Assembly: GCA_964057225.1 (NCBI GenBank)
Contig: OZ059899.1
Coordinates: 21,212,501 to 21,276,500 of the forward strand
Source: Auanema rhodensis
Lineage: Eukaryota; Nematoda; Chromadorea; Rhabditida; Rhabditidae
DNA length: 64,000 nt
Direction: 5' to 3'
In this document: one piece after another, positions 36,901 through 49,511 of the stretch
How positions within the stretch are numbered: the first letter of the stretch is position 1
Layout of the letters: the number at the start of each line of letters is the position of its first letter
Program-made: the position numbers and the translations under genes
Notes under the pieces: model-generated
The model's database searches: none
The model's input: only the letters and a program-made list of their open reading frames with translations
Told to the model about the DNA's origin: nothing

Positions 36901-39900
36901 CGATGCGGATTTTTAAGCTGCGTCGATCTGTGTTATCATATTTGCGCTAGCTTAAAAATGCACCGAGATATCAACTGATATAAGTTCACACTTATATCCT
37001 CGATTTTCACCCTGAAGAATTAATTTTTTCGTTGAATAACATTGTCCATCGTCTTTGCCTTGAAAAAAGGAATCTAAAAACATCTACTTTTTGCTAACTT
37101 ATTTTGAAATTTTTCGAAAAAATTTTTGTCAAAATGTTTTTGGAAGCAATGTTGAGTGTACATGGAAACGCAACATACACTAAGGCATCATTTTTCAAAC
37201 GATCATAACTAATTTTTGTATTAAGCGTTTCTCAATGTAGTATAGTGCATTCGATGCGGATTTTTAAGCTGCGTCGATCTGTGTTATCATATTTGCGCTA
37301 GCTTAAAAATGCACCGAGATATCAACTGATATAAGTTCACACTTATATCCTCAATTTTCACCCTGAAGAATTAATTTTTTCGTTGAATAACATTGTCCAT
37401 CGTCTTTGCCTTGAAAAAAGGAATCTAAAAACATCTACTTTTCGCTAAATTATTTTGAAATTTTTCGAAAAAATTTTTGTCAAAATGTTTTTGGAAGCAA
37501 TGTTGAGTGTACATGGAAACTCAACATACACTAAGGCATCATTTTTCAAACGATCATAACTAATTTTTGTATTAAGCGTTTCTTAATGTAGTATAGTACA
37601 TTCGATGCGGATTTTCAAGCTGCGTCGATCTGTGTTATCAGTATTGCGCTAGCTTAAAAATGCACCGAGATATCAACTGATATAAGTTCACACTTATATC
37701 CTCGATTTTCACCCTGAAGAATTAATTTTTTCGTTGAATAACATTGTTCATCGTCTTTGCCTTGAAAAAAGGAATCTAAAAACATCTACTTTTTGCTAAA
37801 TTATTTTGAAATTTTTCGAAAAAATTTTTGTCAAAATGTTTTTGGAAGCAATGTTGAGTGTACATGGAAACTCAACATACACTAATGCATCATTTTTCAA
37901 ACGATCATAACTAATTTTTGTATTAAGCGTTTCTCAATGTAGTATAGTGCATTCGATGCGGATTTTTAAGCTGCGTCGATCTGTGTTATCAGATTTGCGC
38001 TAGCTTAAAAATGCACCGAGATATCAACTGATATAAGTTCACACTTATATCCTCGATTTTCACCCTGAAGAATTAATTTTTTCGTTGAATAACATTGTCC
38101 ATCGTCTTTGCCTTGAAAAAAGGAATCTAAAAACATCTACTTTTCGCTAAATTATTTTGAAATTTTTTGAAAAAATTTTTGTCAAAATGTTTTTGGAAGC
38201 AATGTTGAGTGTACATGGAAACTCAACATACACTAATGCATCATTTTTCAAACGATCATAACTAATTTTTGTATTAAGCGTTTCTCAATGTAGTATAGTG
38301 CATTCGATGCGGATTTTTAAGCTGCGTCGATCTGTGTTATCATATTTGCGCTAGCTTAAAAATGCACCGAGATATCAACTGATATAAGTTCACACTTATA
38401 TCCTCAATTTTCACCCTGAAGAATTAATTTTTTCGTTGAATAACATTGTCCATCGTCTTTGCCTTGAAAAAAGGAATCTAAAAACATCTACTTTTTGCTA
38501 AATTATTTTGAAATGTTTTGAAAAAATTTTTGTCAAAATGTTTTTGGAAGCAATGTTGAGTGTACATGGAAACTCAACATACACTAATGCATCATTTTTC
38601 AAACGATCATAACTAATTTTTGTATTAAGCGTTTCTCAATGTAGTATAGTGCATTCGATGCGGATTTTTAAGCTGCGTCGATCTGTGTTATCAGATTTGC
38701 GCTAGCTTAAAAATGCACCGAGATATCAACTGATATAAGTTCACACTTATATCCTCAATTTTCACCCTGAAGAATTAATTTTTTCGTTGAATAACATTGT
38801 CCATCGTCTTTGCCTTGAAAAAAGGAATCTAAAAACATCTACTTTTTGCTAAATTATTTTGAAATTTTTCGAAAAAATTTTTGTCAAAATGTTTTTGGAA
38901 GCAATGTTGAGTGTACATGGAAACGCAACATACACTAAGGCATCATTTTTCAAACGATCATAACTAATTTTTGTATTAAGCGTTTCTCAATGTAGTATAG
39001 TGCATTCGATGCGGATTTTTAAGCTGCGTCGATCTGTGTTATCATATTTGCGCTAGCTTAAAAATGCACCGAGATATCAACTGATATAAGTTCACACTTA
39101 TATCCTCAATTTTCACCCTGAAGAATTAATTTTTTCGTTGAATAACATTGTCCATCGTCTTTGCCTTGAAAAAAGGAATCTAAAAACATCTACTTTTTGC
39201 TAAATTATTTTGAAATGTTTTGAAAAAATTTTTGTCAAAATGTTTTTGGAAGCAATGTTGAGTGTACATGGAAACTCAACATACACTAATGCATCATTTT
39301 TCAAACGATCATAACTAATTTTTGTATTAAGCGTTTCTCAATGTAGTATAGTGCATTCGATGCGGATTTTTAAGCTGCGTCGATCTGTGTTATCAGATTT
39401 GCGCTAGCTTAAAAATGCACCGAGATATCAACTGATATAAGTTCACACTTATATCCTCAATTTTCACCCTGAAGAATTAATTTTTTCGTTGAATAACATT
39501 GTCCATCGTCTTTGCCTTGAAAAAAGGAATCTAAAAACATCTACTTTTTGCTAAATTATTTTGAAATTTTTCGAAAAAATTTTTGTCAAAATGTTTTTGG
39601 AAGCAATGTTGAGTGTACATGGAAACTCAACGTACACTAATGCATCATTTTTCAAACGATCATAACTAATTTTTGTATTAAGCGTTTCTCAATGTAGTAT
39701 AGTGCATTCGATGCGGATTTTTAAGCTGCGTCGATCTGTGTTATCAGATTTGCGCTAGCTTAAAAATGCACCGAGATATCAACTGATATAAGTTCACACT
39801 TATATCCTCGATTTTCACCCTGAAGAATTAATTTTTTCGTTGAATAACATTGTATATCGTCTTTGCCTTGAAAAAAGGAATCTAAAAACATCTACTTTTT

Positions 39901-41789
39901 GCTAAATTATTTTGAAATTTTTCGAAAAAATTTTTGTCAAAATGTTTTTGGAAGCAATGTTGAGTGTACATGGAAACGCAACATACACTAAGGCATCATT
40001 TTTCAAACGATCATAACTAATTTTTGTATTAAGCGTTTCTCAATGTAGTATAGTGCATTCGATGCGGATTTTTAAGCTGCGTCGATCTGTGTTATCAGAT
40101 TTGCGCTAGCTTAAAAATGCACCGAGATATCAACTGATATAAGTTCACACTTATATCCTCGATTTTCACCCTGAAGAATTAATTTTTTCGTTGAATAACA
40201 TTGTCCATCGTCTTTGCCTTGAAAAAAGGAATCTAAAAACATCTACTTTTTGCTAAATTATTTTGAAATTTTTTGAAAAAATTTTTGTCAAAATGTTTTT
40301 GGAAGCAATGTTGAGTGTACATGGAAACTCAACATACACTAATGCATCATTTTTCAAACGATCATAACTAATTTTTGTATTAAGCGTTTCTCAATGTAGT
40401 ATAGTGCATTCGATGCGGATTTTTAAGCTGCGTCGATCTGTGTTATCATATTTGCGCTAGCTTAAAAATGCACCGAGATATCAACTGATATATGTTCACA
40501 CTTATATCCTCAATTTTCACCCTGAAGAATTAATTTTTTCGTTGAATAACATTGTCCATCGTCTTTGCCTTGAAAAAAGGAATCTAAAAACATCTACTTT
40601 TTGCTAAATTATTTTGAAATTTTTCGAAAAAATTTTTGTCAAAATGTTTTTGGAAGCAATGTTGAGTGTACATGGAAACTCAACGTACACTAATGCATCA
40701 TTTTTCAAACGATCATAACTAATTTTTGTATTAAGCGTTTCTCAATGTAGTATAGTGCATTCGATGCGGATTTTTAAGCTGCGTCGATCTGTGTTATCAG
40801 ATTTGCGCTAGCTTAAAAATGCACCGAGATATCAACTGATATAAGTTCACACTTATATCCTCGATTTTCACCCTGAAGAATTAATTTTTTCGTTGAATAA
40901 CATTGTCCATCGTCTTTGCCTTGAAAAAAGGAATCTAAAAACATCTACTTTTTGCTAAATTATTTTGAAATGTTTTGAAAAAATTTTTGTCAAAATGTTT
41001 TTGGAAGCAATGTTGAGTGTACATGGAAACTCAACATACACTAATGCATCATTTTTCAAACGATCATAACTAATTTTTGTATTAAGCGTTTCTCAATGTA
41101 GTATAGTGCATTCGATGCGGATTTTTAAGCTGCGTCGATCTGTGTTATCAGATTTGCGCTAGCTTAAAAATGCACCGAGATATCAACTGATATAAGTTCA
41201 CACTTATATCCTCAATTTTCACCCTGAAGAATTAATTTTTTCGTTGAATAACATTGTCCATCGTCTTTGCCTTGAAAAAAGGAATCTAAAAACATCTACT
41301 TTTTGCTAAATTATTTTGAAATTTTTCGAAAAAATTTTTGTCAAAATGTTTTTGGAAGCAATGTTGAGTGTACATGGAAACTCAACGTACACTAATGCAT
41401 CATTTTTCAAACGATCATAACTAATTTTTGTATTAAGCGTTTCTCAATGTAGTATAGTGCATTCGATGCGGATTTTTAAGCTGCGTCGATCTGTGTTATC
41501 AGATTTGCGCTAGCTTAAAAATGCACCGAGATATCAACTGATATAAGTTCACACTTATATCCTCGATTTTCACCCTGAAGAATTAATTTTTTCGTTGAAT
41601 AACATTGTCCATCGTCTTTGCCTTGAAAAAAGGAATCTAAAAACATCTACTTTTTGCTAAATTATTTTGAAATTTTTTGAAAAAATTTTTGTCAAAATGT
41701 TTTTGGAAGCAATGTTGAGTGTACATGGAAACTCAACATACACTAATGCATCATTTTTCAAACGATCATAACTAATTTTTGTATTAAGC

Positions 41790-43895
41790 GTTTCTCAATG
41801 TAGTATAGTGCATTCGATGCGGATTTTTAAGCTGCGTCGATCTGTGTTATCATATTTGCGCTAGCTTAAAAATGCACCGAGATATCAACTGATATATGTT
41901 CACACTTATATCCTCAATTTTCACCCTGAAGAATTAATTTTTTCGTTGAATAACATTGTCCATCGTCTTTGCCTTGAAAAAAGGAATCTAAAAACATCTA
42001 CTTTTTGCTAAATTATTTTGAAATTTTTCGAAAAAATTTTTGTCAAAATGTTTTTGGAAGCAATGTTGAGTGTACATGGAAACTCAACGTACACTAATGC
42101 ATCATTTTTCAAACGATCATAACTAATTTTTGTATTAAGCGTTTCTCAATGTAGTATAGTGCATTCGATGCGGATTTTTAAGCTGCGTCGATCTGTGTTA
42201 TCAGATTTGCGCTAGCTTAAAAATGCACCGAGATATCAACTGATATAAGTTCACACTTATATCCTCGATTTTCACCCTGAAGAATTAATTTTTTCGTTGA
42301 ATAACATTGTCCATCGTCTTTGCCTTGAAAAAAGGAATCTAAAAACATCTACTTTTTGCTAAATTATTTTGAAATGTTTTGAAAAAATTTTTGTCAAAAT
42401 GTTTTTGGAAGCAATGTTGAGTGTACATGGAAACTCAACATACACTAATGCATCATTTTTCAAACGATCATAACTAATTTTTGTATTAAGCGTTTCTCAA
42501 TGTAGTATAGTGCATTCGATGCGGATTTTTAAGCTGCGTCGATCTGTGTTATCAGATTTGCGCTAGCTTAAAAATGCACCGAGATATCAACTGATATAAG
42601 TTCACACTTATATCCTCGATTTTCACCCTGAAGAATTAATTTTTTCGTTGAATAACATTGTCCATCGTCTTTGCCTTGAAAAAAGGAATCTAAAAACATC
42701 TACTTTTTGCTAAATTATTCTGAAATTTTTTGAAAAAATTTTTGTCAAAATGTTTTTGGAAGCAATGTTGAGTGTACATGAAAACTCAACATACACTAAT
42801 GCATCATTTTTCAAACGATCATAACTAATTTTTGTATTAAGCGTTTCTCAATGTAGTATAGTGCATTCGATGCGGATTTTTAAGCTGCGTCGATCTGTGT
42901 TATCATATTTGCGCTAGCTTAAAAATGCACCGAGATATCAACTGATATATGTTCACACTTATATCCTCAATTTTCACCCTGAAGAATTAATTTTTTCGTT
43001 GAATAACATTGTCCATCGTCTTTGCCTTGAAAAAAGGAATCTAAAAACATCTACTTTTTGCTAAATTATTTTGAAATTTTTCGAAAAAATTTTTGTCAAA
43101 ATGTTTTTGGAAGCAATGTTGAGTGTACATGGAAACTCAACGTACACTAATGCATCATTTTTCAAACGATCATAACTAATTTTTGTATTAAGCGTTTCTC
43201 AATGTAGTATAGTGCATTCGATGCGGATTTTTAAGCTGCGTCGATCTGTGTTATCAGATTTGCGCTAGCTTAAAAATGCACCGAGATATCAACTGATATA
43301 AGTTCACACTTATATCCTCGATTTTCACCCTGAAGAATTAATTTTTTCGTTGAATAACATTGTCCATCGTCTTTGCCTTGAAAAAAGGAATCTAAAAACA
43401 TCTACTTTTTGCTAAATTATTTTGAAATGTTTTGAAAAAATTTTTGTCAAAATGTTTTTGGAAGCAATGTTGAGTGTACATGGAAACTCAACATACACTA
43501 ATGCATCATTTTTCAAACGATCATAACTAATTTTTGTATTAAGCGTTTCTCAATGTAGTATAGTGCATTCGATGCGGATTTTTAAGCTGCGTCGATCTGT
43601 GTTATCAGATTTGCGCTAGCTTAAAAATGCACCGAGATATCAACTGATATAAGTTCACACTTATATCCTCGATTTTCACCCTGAAGAATTAATTTTTTCG
43701 TTGAATAACATTGTCCATCGTCTTTGCCTTGAAAAAAGGAATCTAAAAACATCTACTTTTTGCTAAATTATTCTGAAATTTTTTGAAAAAATTTTTGTCA
43801 AAATGTTTTTGGAAGCAATGTTGAGTGTACATGAAAACTCAACATACACTAATGCATCATTTTTCAAACGATCATAACTAATTTTTGTATTAAGC
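41790..43895. repeat. Nested trimer duplication inside copy A (2 x 1,053 bp)
   Basis: Units 41790, 42141 and 42492 match 42843, 43194 and 43545. The order is GATATATGTT; then GAAATGTTTTG; then TTATTCTG with ACATGAAAAC. The same arrangement recurs in copy B at 55479-57584. The unit at 40386 also has GATATATGTT and is followed by a GAAATGTTTTG unit, so a four-unit version precedes it. This trimer duplication must be older than the 39-unit duplication, since both copies contain it. Confidence 0.82.
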
Positions 43896-44246
43896 GTTTC
43901 TCAATGTAGTATAGTGCATTCGATGCGGATTTTTAAGCTGCGTCGATCTGTGTTATCATATTTGCGCTAGCTTAAAAATGCACCGAGATATCAACTGATA
44001 TAAGTTCACACTTATATCCTCAATTTTCACCCTGAAGAATTAATTTTTTCGTTGAATAACATTGTCCATCGTCTTTGCCTTGAAAAAAGGAATCTAAAAA
44101 CATCTACTTTTTGCTAAATTATTTTGAAATTTTTCGAAAAAATTTTTGTCAAAATGTTTTTGGAAGCAATGTTGAGTGTACATGGAAACTCAACATACAC
44201 TAAGGCATCATTTTTCAAACGATCATAACTAATTTTTGTATTAAGC

Positions 44247-46352
44247 GTTTCTCAATGTAGTATAGTACATTCGATGCGGATTTTCAAGCTGCGTCGATCT
44301 GTGTTATCAGATTTGCGCTAGCTTAAAAATGCACCGAGATATCAACTGATATAAGTTCACACTTATATCCTCGATTTTCACCCTGAAGAATTAATTTTTT
44401 CGTTGAATAACATTGTCCATCGTCTTTGCCTTGAAAAAAGGAATCTAAAAACATCTACTTTTTGCTAAATTATTTTGAAATTTTTCGAAAAAATGTTTGT
44501 CAAAATGTTTTTGGAAGCAATGTTGAGTGTACATGGAAACGCAACATACACTAATGCATCATTTTTCAAACGATCATAACTAATTTTTGTATTAAGCGTT
44601 TCTTAATGTAGTATAGTGCATTCGATGCGGATTTTTAAGCTGCGTCGATCTGTGTTATCAGATTTGCGCTAGCTTAAAAATGCACCGAGATATCAACTGA
44701 TATAAGTTCACACTTATATCCTCGATTTTCACCCTGAAGAATTAATTTTTTCGTTGAATAACATTGTCCATCGTCTTTGCCTTGAAAAAAGGAATCTAAA
44801 AACATCTACTTTTCGCTAAATTATTTTGAAATTTTTTGAAAAAATTTTTGTCAAAATGTTTTTGGAAGCAATGTTGAGTGTACATGGAAACTCAACATAC
44901 ACTAATGCATCATTTTTCAAACGATCATAACTAATTTTTGTATTAAGCGTTTCTCAATGTAGTATAGTGCATTCGATGCGGATTTTTAAGCTGCGTCGAT
45001 CTGTGTTATCATATTTGCGCTAGCTTAAAAATGCACCGAGATATCAACTGATATAAGTTCACACTTATATCCTCGATTTTCACCCTGAAGAATTAATTTT
45101 TTCGTTGAATAACATTGTCCATCGTCTTTGCCTTGAAAAAAGGAATCTAAAAACATCTACTTTTTGCTAAATTATTTTGAAATGTTTTGAAAAAATTTTT
45201 GTCAAAATGTTTTTGGAAGCAATGTTGAGTGTACATGGAAACTCAACATACACTAAGGCATCATTTTTCAAACGATCATAACTAATTTTTGTATTAAGCG
45301 TTTCTCAATGTAGTATAGTACATTCGATGCGGATTTTCAAGCTGCGTCGATCTGTGTTATCAGATTTGCGCTAGCTTAAAAATGCACCGAGATATCAACT
45401 GATATAAGTTCACACTTATATCCTCGATTTTCACCCTGAAGAATTAATTTTTTCGTTGAATAACATTGTCCATCGTCTTTGCCTTGAAAAAAGGAATCTA
45501 AAAACATCTACTTTTTGCTAAATTATTTTGAAATTTTTTGAAAAAATGTTTGTCAAAATGTTTTTGGAAGCAATGTTGAGTGTACATGGAAACGCAACAT
45601 ACACTAATGCATCATTTTTCAAACGATCATAACTAATTTTTGTATTAAGCGTTTCTTAATGTAGTATAGTGCATTCGATGCGGATTTTTAAGCTGCGTCG
45701 ATCTGTGTTATCAGATTTGCGCTAGCTTAAAAATGCACCGAGATATCAACTGATATAAGTTCACACTTATATCCTCGATTTTCACCCTGAAGAATTAATT
45801 TTTTCGTTGAATAACATTGTCCATCGTCTTTGCCTTGAAAAAAGGAATCTAAAAACATCTACTTTTCGCTAAATTATTTTGAAATTTTTTGAAAAAATTT
45901 TTGTCAAAATGTTTTTGGAAGCAATGTTGAGTGTACATGGAAACTCAACATACACTAATGCATCATTTTTCAAACGATCATAACTAATTTTTGTATTAAG
46001 CGTTTCTCAATGTAGTATAGTGCATTCGATGCGGATTTTTAAGCTGCGTCGATCTGTGTTATCATATTTGCGCTAGCTTAAAAATGCACCGAGATATCAA
46101 CTGATATAAGTTCACACTTATATCCTCGATTTTCACCCTGAAGAATTAATTTTTTCGTTGAATAACATTGTCCATCGTCTTTGCCTTGAAAAAAGGAATC
46201 TAAAAACATCTACTTTTTGCTAAATTATTTTGAAATGTTTTGAAAAAATTTTTGTCAAAATGTTTTTGGAAGCAATGTTGAGTGTACATGGAAACTCAAC
46301 ATACACTAATGCATCATTTTTCAAACGATCATAACTAATTTTTGTATTAAGC
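44247..46352. repeat. Nested trimer duplication with AAATGTTTGTC mark
   Basis: Units 44247, 44598 and 44949 correspond to 45300, 45651 and 46002. The order is GTACATTCG with AAATGTTTGTC and AACGCAAC; then GTTTCTTAATG with TTTTCGCTAA; then TCATATTTG with GAAATGTTTTG. Differences: TTTTTCGAAAA in 44247 but TTTTTTGAAAA in 45300, and ACTAAGG in 44949 but ACTAATG in 46002. The copies have exchanged short pieces with other units since duplication. The same pattern occurs in copy B from 57936 to 60041. Confidence 0.78.
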
Positions 46353-49300
46353 GTTTCTCAATGTAGTATAGTGCATTCGATGCGGATTTTTAAGCTGCGT
46401 CGATCTGTGTTATCAGATTTGCGCTAGCTTAAAAATGCACCGAGATATCAACTGATATAAGTTCACACTTATATCCTCGATTTTCACCCTGAAGAATTAA
46501 TTTTTTCGTTGAATAACATTGTCCATCGTCTTTGCCTTGAAAAAAGGAATCTAAAAACATCTACTTTTTGCTAAATTATTCTGAAATTTTTTGAAAAAAT
46601 TTTTGTCAAAATGTTTTTGGAAGCAATGTTGAGTGTACATGAAAACTCAACATACACTAATGCATCATTTTTCAAACGATCATAACTAATTTTTGTATTA
46701 AGCGTTTCTCAATGTAGTATAGTGCATTCGATGCGGATTTTTAAGCTGCGTCGATCTGTGTTATCATATTTGCGCTAGCTTAAAAATGCACCGAGATATC
46801 AACTGATATAAGTTCACACTTATATCCTCAATTTTCACCCTGAAGAATTAATTTTTTCGTTGAATAACATTGTCCATCGTCTTTGCCTTGAAAAAAGGAA
46901 TCTAAAAACATCTACTTTTTGCTAAATTATTTTGAAATTTTTCGAAAAAATTTTTGTCAAAATGTTTTTGGAAGCAATGTTGAGTGTACATGGAAACTCA
47001 ACATACACTAAGGCATCATTTTTCAAACGATCATAACTAATTTTTGTATTAAGCGTTTCTCAATGTAGTATAGTACATTCGATGCGGATTTTCAAGCTGC
47101 GTCGATCTGTGTTATCAGATTTGCGCTAGCTTAAAAATGCACCGAGATATCAACTGATATAAGTTCACACTTATATCCTCGATTTTCACCCTGAAGAATT
47201 AATTTTTTCGTTGAATAACATTGTCCATCGTCTTTGCCTTGAAAAAAGGAATCTAAAAACATCTAATTTTTGCTAAATTATTTTGAAATTTTTCGAAAAA
47301 ATTTTTGTCAAAATGTTTTTGGAAGCAATGTTGAGTGTACATGGAAAAGCAACATACACTAATGCATCATTTTTCAAACGATCATAACTAATTTTTGTAT
47401 TAAGCGTTTCTCAATGTAGTATAGTGCATTCGATGCGGATTTTTAAGCTGCGTCGATCTGTGTTATCAGATTTGCGCTAGCTTAAAAATGCACCGAGATA
47501 TCAACTGATATAAGTTCACACTTATATCCTCGATTTTCACCCTGAAGAATTAATTTTTTCGTTGAATAACATTGTCCATCGTCTTTGCCTTGAAAAAAGG
47601 AATCTAAAAACATCTACTTTTTGCTAAATTATTCTGAAATTTTTCGAAAAAATTTTTGTCAAAATGTTTTTGGAAGCAATGTTGAGTGTACATGAAAACT
47701 CAACATACACTAATGCATCATTTTTCAAACGATCATAACTAATTTTTGTATTAAGCGTTTCTCAATGTAGTATAGTGCATTCGATGCGGATTTTTAAGCT
47801 GCGTCGATCTGTGTTATCATATTTGCGCTAGCTTAAAAATGCACCGAGATATCAACTGATATAAGTTCACACTTATATCCTCAATTTTCACCCTGAAGAA
47901 TTAATTTTTTCGTTGAATAACATTGTCCATCGTCTTTGCCTTGAAAAAAGGAATCTAAAAACATCTACTTTTTGCTAAATTATTTTGAAATTTTTCGAAA
48001 AAATTTTTGTCAAAATGTTTTTGGAAGCAATGTTGAGTGTACATGGAAACTCAACATACACTAAGGCATCATTTTTCAAACGATCATAACTAATTTTTGT
48101 ATTAAGCGTTTCTCAATGTAGTATAGTACATTCGATGCGGATTTTCAAGCTGCGTCGATCTGTGTTATCAGATTTGCGCTAGCTTAAAAATGCACCGAGA
48201 TATCAACTGATATAAGTTCACACTTATATCCTCGATTTTCACCCTGAAGAATTAATTTTTTCGTTGAATAACATTGTCCATCGTCTTTGCCTTGAAAAAA
48301 GGAATCTAAAAACATCTACTTTTTGCTAAATTATTTTGAAATTTTTCGAAAAAATTTTTGTCAAAATGTTTTTGGAAGCAATGTTGAGTGTACATGGAAA
48401 CGCAACATACACTAATACATCATTTTTCAAACGATCATAACTAATTTTTGTATTAAGCGTTTCTCAATGTAGTATAGTGCATTCGATGCGGATTTTTAAG
48501 CTGCGTCGATCTGTGTTATCAGATTTGCGCTAGCTTAAAAATGCACCGAGATATCAACTGATATAAGTTCACACTTATATCCTCGATTTTCACCCTGAAG
48601 AATTAATTTTTTCGTTGAATAACATTGTCCATCGTCTTTGCCTTGAAAAAAGGAATCTAAAAACATCTACTTTTCGCTAAATTATTTTGAAATTTTTTGA
48701 AAAAATTTTTGTCAAAATGTTTTTGGAAGCAATGTTGAGTGTACATGGAAACTCAACATACACTAATGCATCATTTTTCAAACGATCATAACTAATTTTT
48801 GTATTAAGCGTTTCTCAATGTAGTATAGTGCATTCGATGCGAATTTTTAAGCTGCGTCGATCTGTGTTATCATATTTGCGCTAGCTTAAAAATGCACCGA
48901 GATATCAACTGATATAAGTTCACACTTATATCCTCAATTTTCACCCTGAAGAATTAATTTTTTCGTTGAATAACATTGTCCATCGTCTTTGCCTTAAAAA
49001 AAGGAATCTAAAAACATCTACTTTTTGCTAAATTATTTTGAAATTTTTCGAAAAAATTTTTGTCAAAATGTTTTTGGAAGCAATGCTGAGTGTACATGGA
49101 AACTCAACGTACACTAATGCATCATTTTTCAAACGATCATAATTAATTTTTGTATTAAGCGTTTCTCAATGTAGTATAGTGCATTCGATGCGGATTTTTA
49201 AGCTGCGTCGATCTGTGTTATCAGATTTGCGCTAGCTTAAAAATGCACCGAGATATCAACTGATATAAGTTCACACTTATATCCTCGATTTTCACCCTGA

Positions 49301-49511
49301 AGAATTAATTTTTTCGTTGAATAACATTGTCCATCGTCTTTGCCTTAAAAAAAGGAATCTAAAAACATCTACTTTTTGCTAAATTATTCTGAAATTTTTT
49401 GAAAAAATTTTTGTCAAAATGTTTTTGGAAGCAATGTTGAGTGTACATGAAAACTCAACATACACTAATGCATCATTTTTCAAACGATCATAACTAATTT
49501 TTGTATTAAGC

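Larger units (their letters stand above)
35823..49511. repeat. 39-monomer higher-order block, copy A (13,689 bp)
   Basis: These 39 consecutive 351-bp units are repeated in the same order at 49512-63200. Rare marks recur at an offset of exactly 13,689 bp (39 x 351): GCAACGAG at the block start; GTTTTCCAATG near 36876; TTGTATATCG near 39851; three GATATATGTT units; GAAATGTTTTG units at 38280, 38982, 40737, 42141, 43194, 44949 and 46002; AAATGTTTGTC in the units at 44247 and 45300; ATCTAATTTTT with GGAAAAGCAAC in the unit at 47055; CTAATACATC near 48412; GCGAATTTTT near 48840; two CCTTAAAAAAAGG units; and CATAATTAATTT near 49138. Seen difference: C at 49086 where copy B has T (62775). The boundaries are set by loss of matching marks, so they are known to about one monomer. 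Confidence 0.93.
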
